This document shows, one piece after another, positions 14,207-24,742 of a stretch of DNA of 27,500 bases; the stretch's first letter is position 1, and every line of letters starts with the position of its first letter. The notes below the pieces were generated by a model. It had not been told where the DNA came from. It was given only the letters and a program-made list of their open reading frames with translations, and made no database searches. The DNA is taken from contig BMAT01001967.1 of NCBI GenBank assembly GCA_019649035.1, positions 40,392 through 67,891 on the forward strand, read 5' to 3'. A program made the translations under genes and the position numbers. The DNA is from Elysia marginata. Lineage: Eukaryota; Mollusca; Gastropoda; Plakobranchidae.

Positions 14207-16680
14207 GGCGCAAAATTACGTAAATGCGAAAATTATTACGCTCTTGAAATAGAGAACTCTACGGTTCTGTTTTTTTTTCCTTAAAACCTATATTAATCTT
14301 TGTATCTATCTAGCTATCTATCTAAACATTTTTTAACTCAATATCGACCATTAAACAATCTGATTACATCTATTATATTTTTTTCTTTAGCTTTGAAACT
14401 ATAAATTGGGATGTATGCCCCTGGAATGGTGAATTACTCTATACAAAGTTGGCGGGGTTTTTTTTTAGCTATATTCCGATCCTGTTGCGCTTGGCTAAAA
14501 AATTCTCAAATTTTTTAGCATACTATTTAAAGGAAACTTTACACGTGGCTGCAATTAGGCTGCAATTAGATTTGAGTCATTATGCATGCATCTGGCAGTG
14601 GCTTCGGTTTCTTTCTCTTCAACTGGAGTATTTTTTCTGGAAAAGTACTTGGATTAAAAAAAAATCTGTTTCCTTTCTTATTCCATATCGAAGGCTTATC
14701 AATATAGGTCTGCCGTTGTTTATGGTGGTTTTAACCCAGATTATTGTGGTTGGGAAGTAACTCATCATTTGACACCGTTCCAGCTGTTTACCCACTCGTC
14801 AATTTTATGTTCCTAAAACCAACTCGGTCTGTTACATTATCTACCCTTTCAAACTGGCTGCACTGTAACTGCGAAACGGCTTTTGCTCTCGTGTCCGTTA
14901 GTAGAAAAAATTTTATGTCTTGAGTCTGCAGTGTTGTAGTAGAATGGGTTTGAAGAAAAATTTCAACAAGCTCACGTGAATTTTAGGAAAGCATTAATCT
15001 CTTCCGTCTTTCATCTTGAATTTTGCCCAGCTCTTTGTATAGCACAAAATGGAAAACAAAAAACATTGAACAGCTTAGATAAAACACTTTTCTTAGGTTA
15101 CTTTTAACATGCAATTCCTCATTAACAGCAAGGATCTCTTCGTAGATAAAAGTCAGAACCACAGATTGGAATGGTGATAGTTGTCTAACTCTAAGCCGAA
15201 TCTTTTTGCATTAGAATCACTTGAGCTTCCTTAGTAATGGCAGTAGTGCTGATAACATACTTTTAAACTTTGTATGGAAGCAGTCCTCATAGTTAGGAAG
15301 ACACAAGTTGCCTATAAAAAAAATCTCATTAGTAATGAAAAAAAACTTTTACGTTAGTGTTGAAAAACCCATAAAAATTATGGGGGTGGTTAAAAAAGGC
15401 AAAGTTATACAAGTTTCAGTATCCAGAAGAGCATGAAGTTCATTCTTATCAGTTTTAGTATTTTTTGGTTGCAAGTAATTTTCACGTATGTCTGGTCTTT
15501 GGCTTACCTAACCAAAGAGTAAAGGAGTTTAAGTTTCTTGTTTAAAATGTCAGATTGTGTTCTCATTGTAGCTGAAGTACGAAATAATATGATTACAAAA
15601 TTAATATGGGATCGAGTAAGCAGCGCCTCATGTTGGCACGTTAAGAACCTAAACTTGCGAAGTTTGTTTTTTGTGATTTTTTTCTCTTACATTTTAAGAA
15701 ACTAAAAGGCATGAAACCTATATACAAATCAAAGTGCCTTTGTCTCTCCAATCATAAATATAATCAACCATACCATTTCAAGAGTCAAAACATTTCCTTT
15801 TTTATTTGTACTTTTGAAACCCATCTAAGAAAATCCAAATGGGATAATACTGATACAGTTTAAGCAATTTGGTTTCCATCGCAGAGCTGCTGCGAACACA
15901 ATATTTGAGACAGATACATTATATTGATACCTCCGTATTGTTGTTACTTTCCCGCATCTTTCATAGCCTTTATGCTCCATACATTACCCCGCACACACCC
16001 AAGTACGCAAGACACATCAACGCCACTAAATTTCGATGTAGACATTTACAACACTATCCATGGAAAAACAAAAAAGATCTTTTTATCAGAATGTTTTACT
16101 GACAGTATCATGTATTGTACAGTGTTAAGGATTGTTTTCTACAATTACTTGTAAAAATGTAAAAAAAAACGGTAACAGTTTTTTGGTGTTGAATAAAATA
16201 CATCGAGCCGGGTATAAAGTATAACATTATTTTACCAAAACATTTTTACATACAAGTATATTAAAATTGCAGATACAATTAAAAAGACGATAACAAAAAG
16301 ATTTTATAAAAAAAATCGTGTGGAGGTAAAGCTTGGCCTTTGAGGCTTGATTATAGTTCAAGCTATTAGCGAGTCAACATTTAACTAATCACTGTTAATT
16401 GCTGCCTTACTATGAAACTTTTAAAAAGCATGATATCAGAAACAAATCAAAATGAAAAAAAAACCAGTAAAATACATTAAGCAAAAGTATAGGTGAAGTT
16501 TAAAAAGCGAGTGGCCGAAGCGCTTAAACAATGATTTAGGTTACTGAGACAAACCAATTTTTCTACTCTCTTAACTCAAGGAGTAGCATCTTTTATAAAC
16601 AACTTTAAATACTAACACATTGGCAAAAGCTTTTCATTGCTTTTGATCATCCAAAAGATGAATGGGTTGAGAAATTAATG
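14207..16680. other. Intergenic, nothing convincing
   Basis: AT-rich sequence. The frames at 14449-14760 and 15869-16154 have no recognised family. A tRNA-like SINE fragment may occur near 16509-16545, but it is too weak to annotate. Confidence 0.5.
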
Positions 16681-16686
16681 ATCTAG

Positions 16687-16745
16687 TCAAGCAAGGGCTC
16701 GAACCGTAAACGCAGTGGTTCGAGAACCGAGTGTCCACCGAAAAA
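16687..16745 (-). repeat. Possible tRNA-derived SINE fragment
   Basis: On the minus strand GGTGGACACTCGGTTCTCGA is followed by ACCACTGCGTTTACGGTTCGAGCCC. The last part is a perfect B-box (GGTTCGAGCCC at 16695-16705 reversed). The A-box is imperfect and no cloverleaf forms, so a SINE fragment is more likely than a tRNA gene. Confidence 0.4.
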
Positions 16746-16937
16746 CCATCTTTGTCTTTCATTATCTATCAATAAATAAGATGATGTGTCGCGCGCGACC
16801 AGTCCAACTGAGTCAGCCCTAAGCCCCCACGTTTTCCTTCGTTTTAAAGCTGTCATCGGTGAGTCCTAAGTAGGTCTTCTTCCATGACAATTACTTATGT
16901 TTAAAAGCGACCTAAAAAATCTTTAAAAAAATAACAT

Positions 16938-17061
16938 CCTCATCATCATCATCACCATCGTCGTCGTCATCATCATCTTCATCATCATCATCATCATTAG
17001 CAGTAGCAGCATTATTACACCTACACTACCGTCATCTTTATCTGATCATCATCGTCATCAC

Positions 17062-17097
<36 letters not shown>

Positions 17098-17156
17098 AAT
17101 CATTATCAGCAGCAGCAGCATTAACACACCCAAACTAACATCATCTTTATCTGATC

Positions 17157-17210
<54 letters not shown>

Positions 17211-17318
17211 GTCATCATCATCAGCAGCAGCAGCAGCATCACACCCACACTACCATCATCTATATCATCATTTTCATCATCATCATCAACATCATCATCA
17301 TCATCGTCGACGTCGTTG

Positions 17319-17356
<38 letters not shown>

Positions 17357-17400
17357 GCCTCCACCACCGCTACCATCACCACCATCATCACTATCACAAA
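16938..17400. repeat. CAT/ATC trinucleotide microsatellite with higher-order unit
   Basis: Long (ATC)n blocks are separated by three related spacers carrying GCAGCAGCATTA and ACACCCACACTACC, then ATCATCTTTATCTGATCATC. The ACACC-type motifs lie near 17018, 17126 and 17240, about 108-114 bp apart. The poly-Asp minus-strand frame at 17147-17425 is a by-product. Confidence 0.93.
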
Positions 17401-17942
17401 CAATAAATAGGATCATCATCTTCATTCAGATCACTGTCTTCAATTTATATTTGTTAGTTTTAGAATAGTAAAGTAATAGCAGCCGATAAAAGTGGCGTCA
17501 TAACAGACAACGATTGGCAAATTAAAACTTCATCTTAAAGAACTTGAACTCTCGACTTATTTATTTATCCAGGTTTTTTGGACACAACCGTCGAGTCCGC
17601 TTGGTCACGCCAATTATATAGATAACACTTGATTTGCTATGGACGGTATCTTTAGATTATAAACTAGAGAAAAAACAAAGCTGTGAACTGTGAGATTTTC
17701 TTATTCAATCATATTGAATTTTAGCACTGTTCCCCATTACAGTCATCCAACAGCAATGCCTCGCCTACCACTCATATTCTTGACAGTGCATAGAATCTTC
17801 CAACGTTCTCTCTGCTCCGAGATGTTCCTCTATCTGTCTATGTCAATGATAAAACTGAGGGGGTTTTTTTTCAATTTTTTTTTTGGTCTGTTCACTGGAT
17901 TTCCAACCTTTCTTCTTTCTTTTCTTTAGGGCCTTTCGCATC
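17401..17942. other. Intergenic, nothing convincing
   Basis: AT-rich sequence between the CAT microsatellite and the LINE fragment. The 79-residue frame at 17690-17929 is Phe/Leu-rich over T runs and matches nothing. Confidence 0.5.
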
Positions 17943-18260
17943 TCAGTGCTCCAACTGGGACGCCTCGGCTGCTTCTCGAATCCTCGCTGTAAGCTTGGTC
18001 CACTCGTCTCTCTGCTGTGCTATAGATCCCAGGTGCTCTAGATCGTGGCTGCTTTTCAGTTGCAAGTTGCTGTTTATGATTCGGGAAAGGTCTCGGTTGA
18101 GGACGACAGGGAGTGTTGTTAGTGGACGTCCTTTGAATTTGCTGCCTTCCGTCACGAAATATCCGCTCATTGCTTGATTAGCGGGAATTTGGCTGTCTCG
18201 TCTTTCCAACCTTTCGCCTAAACATATTGCGATTGTTTAATTAGTTTCCCAGTGATCCTT
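17943..18260 (-). pseudogene. Non-LTR retrotransposon ORF2 C-terminal fragment
   Basis: The minus strand reads FKGRPLTTLPVVLNRDLSRI, then NSNLQLKSSHDLEHLGSIAQ and QRDEWTKLTARIREAAEAS. The pattern GRPxTTLPxxLNxDL...L...DLxxLxxIAQxRxxWxxLTxxIxxAAEA is familiar from C-termini of invertebrate LINE proteins, after the reverse transcriptase domain. No reverse transcriptase core is visible upstream, so it is a short fragment. Confidence 0.5.
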
Positions 18261-19160
18261 ACCCACATCTATGTTGGTGTGGAATCTTGTAGCAAGAGTG
18301 TTATAAGAAAGATTGGTTCTTTGTTTTTTTTTCCTACTGTGCAACAAAAATGTGCGCATTTTGCAAGACGTAAGGCAGAAGAGGTGTCTGTTTTCCCAAG
18401 ACTCACGTGACCCTACTGAGATAAAGGTCGGAACCATTAACGCATTGTCGTTATACAGAAGCGATATTTTTATTGATATGACCGTGCGCTCCCTTAAAAG
18501 GAATCTCTGTTTTCCCCCTACGCCTATGTATTTAACTTACATTTAAATTGCTTGATTTAAAAGAACCTTAAGTAACCAAAATAAAAAAACTATTCCCGAT
18601 CATGCCAACAACCACTTGCCAAGAAAACCACAAACACAAAATATACACAAAGATAAATCTCACTGCTACTAGTATTGACTGTATTTTCTTGTAAATTCCC
18701 GTAGAACAGAAAGCCAGTCACAACCACAGTGAATGGATGAGTGATAATGGCTGAAGGCAATGAGAGTTTAACAGTGAAATTGCCCGAAACAATGCTCGCG
18801 CCCGGAGGAAAAAAACAGTCATTAGGCAAGACTAACATTATGAAACAATTTACAAACATTATGATAATAGACCACTGCCGATAATTTTCCCTACATCGAC
18901 AATCATTAAATTATGTTATAGTCGACATGAAACTGTCTTATATATATATTTTTGTGGAGTGAAGAGACAAAACGTTATGAAGAGGTGGAAAAAAGGTTAA
19001 AACTTAAACTTCATGAAAAGCATTATCAAGTGTTGATAAGACAAATTAGAAAGAAAAGCATACTTATAGTACGGTGGGATTTAGAAACTTTCAGCTCTAT
19101 ATTATCAACATTTAAAAAGCATTACTGGTTCGTGTGCATCTGAAATAAACCGTCTCTTAA
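18261..19160. other. Intergenic, unassigned reading frames only
   Basis: A 90-codon minus-strand frame at 18590-18859 encodes a hydrophobic product containing FPPGASIVSGNFTVKLSLPS. It has no recognised family, no convincing splice sites and no supporting neighbours. The rest is AT-rich. Confidence 0.4.
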
Positions 19161-19172
19161 AACCCTTAGAGA

Positions 19173-19216
19173 GGCGTCATGGGCTAGTGAAAGACATTCT
19201 GCTTTTGTTTTCGAAC
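19173..19216 (+). repeat. Possible tRNA-derived SINE fragment
   Basis: CATGGGCTAGTGAAAG (A-box-like) is followed by GTTTTCGAACCC (B-box with 9 of 11 consensus positions). The interval is shorter than in a real tRNA gene. Probably a decayed SINE head. Confidence 0.3.
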
Positions 19217-19407
19217 CCAGAGTTGGAATCCTAAAAAAGCTACTTAAACACCCTATAAAGCTTCTCAAGTATTACACAAATACCCAGGTCTATTAAGTTA
19301 AAGATCTTGTTAAAGTAATAGAGCGATCATTGTTCTTATAATTGTAATCCACATATTTAGCACACGAGCATATGTTTTTCTATGAGCATGTGAACTGTAA
19401 ATGCTAT

Positions 19408-19497
19408 CTATGTTCTATCTATCTATCTATCTATATGTCTATCTATCTGTCTGTCTATCTACCTATCTATCTATTTATCTATCTCTCTATATATCCA
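19408..19497. repeat. (TCTA)n-type compound microsatellite
   Basis: CTATCTATCTATCTATATGTC and variants (TCTG, ACCTATCT, CTCTCT) run over about 85 bp. Confidence 0.92.
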
Positions 19498-20564
19498 TTC
19501 TTATTATAATTACATTTTATGTTTTTTGTTATTGGTATTATTATTTCTATTATTAGAATGACGCCGACTGGTTCTTTCTTATTTTTCTCTCATTGAGTTC
19601 AAGAGCCATGTTGGTTCGAAACGGCCAGCTTTCATTGAGATCAAAATAAAAATAGTGGAGGCCACCACTGCACTCGAACAATTGAAAAAGAATCTAAATG
19701 CATGAAATAAGCAGTGGTAGAAAAAAGCTCAAATTTTACCCAACATCAGATTTTCATACATAGGTATTTAACTCTTCAGGTGGCACTTAATTGTTAATGC
19801 AGTTATGGTTCTTTGGCTTATTTTGCGAATTAAGGCAAGATACACAGCAGTTGTTTTTTTTTACAAATAGTTAGTAGAAGCTCAAGTGTCTTACGATCAT
19901 GGTAAATGAGTCGGATGTCGAAGCTTTAACCTTAAAAAGACATTTTTCTAAGAATGCAATCATAAAAAACTACATGAAGCTATCACTACTTTGAGATATG
20001 AAATTTGCATTATTGTTGATTTTTAGAAATAGAGAAAAAGAAGAAAAATAGACCTTTAAATGGGGTTTCCTAAAAAAAAATGAATTTCCGACTTCCTATT
20101 CATTCACCACGGACGCAAGTCAATTATGTCGGCCCATTTCAAATAAGACTGGTATTTTTGTTTCTAAACTACTAAACGTAGTTGGACTGAGCTACAACTG
20201 AAATGAGTTTATAACATGTGGTTTGAACCGGGGCCTGTCTCTATGCCAGGCAATTTATCTAACTTGAACACATCTCTCACATCTTATGGTAAACACCACA
20301 GACCTTTTACTCAAGAATGTTTTTGAGATTGCTTATATTCTAACTCATACAAAAAAATGAAGAGATGGATCAAGATTTTTTTTGTGGACACGGTTCTTTA
20401 CACTTGGACTGCTTAGCCTAGTATTTAGACCGTTTTGACTGAAATGTTTCAGACAAATACTATGAGTCTCTTCTTCACTTATCAAAGCCAAAATGCAAAT
20501 GATTAGAAGCATCGTTGTAAGCAATGTTCTAACGTTTGGTTTTCCATGCTGAAGATGCAGTATT
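19498..20564. other. Intergenic, nothing recognised
   Basis: AT-rich sequence with poly-A and poly-T runs. A B-box-like GGTTCAAACC (minus strand, near 20220) lacks a correctly spaced A-box. Confidence 0.5.
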
Positions 20565-20862
20565 TCAAAACAAGAGAGGGAGAGAGAGACAGACAGACAT
20601 ACACAGAGACAAAGACAGAGAGACAGAGGGACAGAGAGAGAAACAGAGAGATAGACAGACAGAGAGAGATAAGTGGATAGAGAGAGAGGGACAGAGACAG
20701 AGAGAAAGATAGAAATGGGGGCAGAGAGAGAGACAAAGAGAGAAACGAGAGAGGGAGAAAAAGAAAGAGAAAGAGACAGGGGGACAGAGAGAGGAGGGCA
20801 GAGAGAGGGACAAAGAGAGAAACCAGAGAGAAAGGAAAAGAGAGAGAAAGAGAGAGGGGGAC

Positions 20863-20893
<31 letters not shown>

Positions 20894-20907
20894 AAGAAAG
20901 AGAGAAG
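20565..20907. repeat. Purine-rich GA/GACAGA simple-sequence tract
   Basis: About 340 bp almost free of T on the plus strand, built from GAGA, GACAGA, GAAA and GGGA units with no fixed long period. Overlapping frames on both strands (Ser/Leu-rich minus, Arg/Glu-rich plus) are low-complexity by-products. Confidence 0.95.
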
Positions 20908-22655
20908 GTAATGCTGGCGGTGTGCTTGGTTGCGAACAAAGTAGCATTAACATACTATTAAATAAAAGCATGAGATAGACCAGACAAATATCAACAGACG
21001 GCAGACACCAGCTTCATGACAAATCAAAAAGATACCTCTCAGTAGGTGGTAATTGGAATGAATAACTATGATAATTAAATTTTGTCATTGCTTGGTACGA
21101 GGAGGAAAAAATTTTCAAAGAACGCAAATAAGAACAGAAACTTCTATTTCTGTATGGCATACTAAAATTTCATATTTTTTTTACATTTACATCATTATAA
21201 AGCTACCTTACTCATCTATTTAGTTTATGTTTATAGCATGATTAGAATAATAAGGCCGAAGTTGATCTCATTCTAAGAGGGTCGGCCGAGATTGCCAAAG
21301 TAAAAACCAACCCAATGCATGTGAGGACATTTTTCACAGGTTAACATAGAATCTTGAATGTACTGGCCCATGCGTTTTAATCGTACTTTGTGCAGAATGT
21401 TCTAAAAAGTCAAATGTTAGATCAATATAAAACCCATACGCTGGTTTGTTGATGGCGCATTCTTAGTTCGGTGATCCTTCCCCCCCCCCCCTGTCACACG
21501 CTCACTCTAAATGTATTAGGTACAGAGATTTATGACATCTTTTCACACTGAAGTGGCGAGCCTGTATTACAGGCCTAGATTAAAACTACAGAGATTATTA
21601 TTACATGGAAAAAGCCCCCCAGCCCCCACCCCTAAACCAAGCGTGTCCCAGAAAACCTTCAATTTTTTCTAACTACTGAGAGCTTAAAATCGTGAATACA
21701 ACTTAAACTTGAAGACTATCATTCGGTTGCTTGTAAAGTGGAGCCTGACTTCTGAATGATCAGAGGGTTGGATAACCGTTTCATCCCATAGAAGCTCTCA
21801 AAGGAAAACCATTTCTCTGTTTAACCTATTTATCACAAAGAGGCTCTAGGTTTTTCCAGTATGTCCAAACTCTTTTCAAAGCCTCAATTTTCAATAAATT
21901 TCTCCGTAATGGCCTCTCACATTTTTTAAGCAGTCTGTCAATAGCCAAACATTTTTTTTTGTTTTTAAGCTTCAATTTCTATATGTTTTATTTTTTATAA
22001 AATGGTTCCGGTTTTCAGGAGTCTGTTCATGCTGCTCTTTTGAAAGCTTAAGTTTCAGTCTGTAAAATATCATTATCATAAGCATAGGATTTCAAACCTA
22101 ACAAATTGTGCGCCGTAAGTGACTGTACAGCCGATTGGAACACCTTACAAAGAAGGTATTGGTTTCCCGAAGAAAGAAACAAAAAACGAGTTACTACTTT
22201 ACAATTGCAATGTCTCTTGTTACATTACATTATACTGGCTATCATTTCACTGTGTACGTATACATTTGCATGGTAAATTATAATACAACACCTATAAGGT
22301 GCTATGCTACAACACAGTTTCCGGTTTCAAAAGCTCAATGAGTCAGTGTGTCTAGATCACGCTCTTCAGTTCTGTACGAGATTGGTTACTTGGCGTTAAG
22401 TCATAATTTCTAATGGAGACGGGAATCGTTTCGCTACACTATACTGGCCATTGTTACACGATATTAGAGACGTTCCGCAAGGACGACGAGACTATATCAC
22501 GTAACACAATCCGTAAGTAGCGTGGGTTTTACAGCAGACGGTTGGCAAACTGGTCCTGTTAGTCCATCAGCCAGCCTAGATTTCCTCGCCTATGGGGTTC
22601 GTCCTCCTGGGCGGGCTGGTAACGCAAGGTATCTTCGATACTGACCGTCGTTTCA
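20908..22655. other. Intergenic and probable 3' UTR of the minus-strand GPCR gene
   Basis: The part nearest the receptor stop (about 22400-22655) is more GC-balanced and likely 3' UTR. Further left is AT-rich with C runs at 21479-21492 and near 21615. No gene, RNA or mobile element was recognised. Confidence 0.5.
21987..21992 (-). terminator. Candidate polyadenylation signal for the GPCR gene (AATAAA on minus strand)
   Basis: TTTATT on the plus strand, about 665 bp beyond the stop codon in the gene's direction. Chance occurrences are common in this AT-rich DNA. Confidence 0.2.
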
Positions 22656-23055
22656 CTACATTGTGGTAGCCACCGTACGCCCAAATGCACTGGACGAGCG
22701 CGTGGAACGCCTGGAAAGGAGCCGAGTGTCCTGCGACGACGACCTGGAACCTCCGTCACGCCGGCAGCAGGCACAGCAAAGGGAGCGCTGGAAGTTCCGA
22801 CGGAAGTTCTGGCTGAATATCGCGTACAGCACCGGGTTGGCCGCAGAGTTGATGTGCGTCACGACCATCACGAACACGAAGAACTCCATGGAATCGAAGA
22901 AGTTTGGTGGATTCCCCGGGCTGGCTATGAAGGATTTGTAGATAAGTCGAGCCTGCAGGGGCGAGTAACTCAAACAGTACAAGAGGACGCTGGAGATGAG
23001 CATCTTGACAACGCCTTTGCGAGCACGAATTGTGTCCGAGGCGGGGCTCTTCTTT
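22656..23055 (-). CDS. Rhodopsin-family (class A) G-protein-coupled receptor, last coding exon with TM6, TM7 and C-tail
   Basis: The exon begins after a CCACTTTTCAG acceptor (minus strand), finishing a split codon, and encodes 132 residues to TAG at 22656-22658. Residues 1-14 are the basic end of the third intracellular loop (KKSPASDTIRARKGVVK). TM6 spans about 15-38 and contains CLSYSPLQARLIY. Extracellular loop 3 has SPGNPPNFF. TM7 spans about 55-79 with NSAANPVLY, the NPxxY motif, followed by helix 8 FSQNFRRNFQRS. CCACC at 93-97 is a likely palmitoylation cluster, and the tail is Ser/Arg-rich. This is a plasma-membrane receptor signalling through G proteins. TM7/helix 8 wording (NSAANPVLY..FSQNFRRNF) is nearest to peptide-receptor groups, but the ligand cannot be named. 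Position 6.48 is Tyr rather than Trp. Exons for TM1-TM5 were not found up to 27500 and presumably lie beyond it. An ATG at 23069 lies before the acceptor and is not a likely start. Confidence 0.88.
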
Positions 23056-23724
23056 CTGAAAAGTGGCAAAAAATGTTATATATTAAAAAAAAGTTATGGA
23101 AAAAGGTGGGGCTAGCAAATCTCGTTAAATTTCTTAATCACAGAGCCATAAAACGTGTAAGCGTCTGAACAGTTAATTTTGTTTTAAAAAATTCATTTTA
23201 TTACAAAAAATAGACTGCTTATGGCAATGTTTCAGTACACAAATTCCTCACAATCAGAGTAAAAGGCCTTGCTGGTAAAAGGGTCATAAGCTTAAACGGT
23301 TACATTTATTAAAACATGTCTTTCCCTTTTCAAGTACAGATGCTTTCTTAACAATCATCGAGTGCAAAAGTTTATCACGACCGTTAAGTGACCATTTGCC
23401 TTTTGTACATAATAACTATAATATTATTTTTTTAAACAATAACATTTTAATTATGAAAAGTTTTTCATTCTACAAATCCAGGAAATCATTCTGATGAGAT
23501 AAAAATTGTTCTATTTGTCAACAAGACTGACTCAAATATTCATTTGTGTCAAGCTCTACCTAACATCTTCATTAACAATGATCTTTTGCCCAAATCATGT
23601 TTACTTTGAATACTCCGGTGACAAAGTATTATTAAACCCATTGACAAAATTATATAAAAATAAGCGTAAGAGGCAGCCACTGCGCAATGAAATGATTCAA
23701 ATATTTTAAATGTATGAAATTAGT
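23056..23724. other. GPCR intron (adjacent to last exon), no further exon recognised
   Basis: AT-rich sequence with a poly-A/T run beside the acceptor. The 67-residue frame at 23506-23709 matches nothing. Confidence 0.55.
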
Positions 23725-23840
23725 CGTGGAAAAGTGAAAATGTCTTTAGTGTGATTCGAACCTTCCGACTTACAGTAACTTCGTCGCTCACAGCCTTGCC
23801 ATTTAAAGAAACGTAGCTTATACGTCGCCAATACGCTCCT
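23725..23840 (-). repeat. tRNA-derived SINE-like repeat, copy 2
   Basis: Homologous to 1175-1294 over the whole length in the same orientation. On the minus strand it ends with GGTTCGAATCACACT, a B-box nearly matching the consensus. It is inserted in presumed GPCR intron sequence. Confidence 0.68.
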
Positions 23841-23858
23841 TGTTTCAACCGTACTAAA

Positions 23859-24010
23859 CTGTAGGCAGTTTGAGGTGCGAATAAAAATGTTTTGAAAAGA
23901 TTCGGCCAGTAAGGATTAAATTTGAACTTTCCGCGGGTGTTAAAGTACTACAAACCTATGCGCAGCCTGGGGTGCGAAAAGAGGTGTTTTGGAAGGATGC
24001 GGAGCACTGA
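23859..24010. repeat. Diverged tandem duplication, about 92-bp spacing
   Basis: GCAGTTTGAGGTGCGAATAA followed by AAATGTTTTGAAAAGATTCGG near 23870 is repeated near 23960 as GCAGCCTGGGGTGCGAAAAG followed by AGGTGTTTTGGAAGGATGCGG. It lies just right of SINE copy 2 and may be part of the same repeat family's unit. Confidence 0.5.
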
Positions 24011-24600
24011 TTCTTCCATTGAGGGCAGCGTTGCTGGCAAACAGGCGCTTAGCAATGATACTGTACAATACAATCTGCAACAAACGAAACATTCAAAGAA
24101 AGAACTGTTATCAATAAATAGTCTTTGTATTCATGATCAATGTTGAGTCTTAAAGATTAAGTGTTTCACATTTTGAACACGCCACCAGTCCTGTCGCAGG
24201 CGAGAAACGCGCAAGTACAACAAACTTGACACATGTATGCGGTACCACCCATAGACTACACTGTACTGTTGTCTATGTTACCTCCCGAATGACAAGGATG
24301 AGTACCCAAATACCTGGCATCAGGCTTAAGTTACATGACTACTATATTACTATTGTGTTAAGTTAATCACGGCCGTCGTTCAAAGTTAGGCTTGGGTAAG
24401 CTGGACAAAAGCGAGTTAAAAGTTGAGGAATAGGCACCATTGTTATAACTTATTTATTTTTACTTGTATGATATATTAATGTCAAGAAATACATCAAATC
24501 GTGTATGACGTATCCTCGTGCTATTGGGAATGAGATTAGATTGCAAATCAACGTTCCCGTTGGCAAACTTCCTCTTTGAAGTTAATTGCTTGCGGGCAAG
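24011..24600. other. Intronic or intergenic, nothing recognised
   Basis: AT-rich sequence without repeats or coding signal between the duplicated segment and the LINE tail. Confidence 0.5.
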
Positions 24601-24603
24601 CTA

Positions 24604-24691
24604 TTCAATTCAATTAAATTCAATTTCTTTATTGACCATTTTGGCACATTGTACTGGTTACAGAGCAATTTACAACAAGTATAACCAAATA

Positions 24692-24742
<51 letters not shown>

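Noticed and set aside
14449..14760. 103-residue plus-strand frame near the Penelope relic
   Set aside because: No motif in either strand resembled the Penelope reverse transcriptase or any host family.
17147..17425. Poly-Asp/poly-Met minus-strand frame
   Set aside because: Direct translation of the (ATC)n microsatellite.
17550..17620. tRNA-like A-box (TGACCAAGCGG on the minus strand)
   Set aside because: No B-box at the expected distance and no cloverleaf.
18590..18859. Hydrophobic 90-codon minus-strand frame
   Set aside because: No family signature, no splice sites that extend it and no neighbouring exon.
20345..20978. Long Ser/Leu-rich and Arg/Glu-rich frames on both strands
   Set aside because: Translation of the GA/GACAGA simple-sequence tract; low complexity in every frame.
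22663..23168. Plus-strand frames over the GPCR exon
   Set aside because: Antisense shadows; the minus strand carries clear TM6/TM7 motifs.
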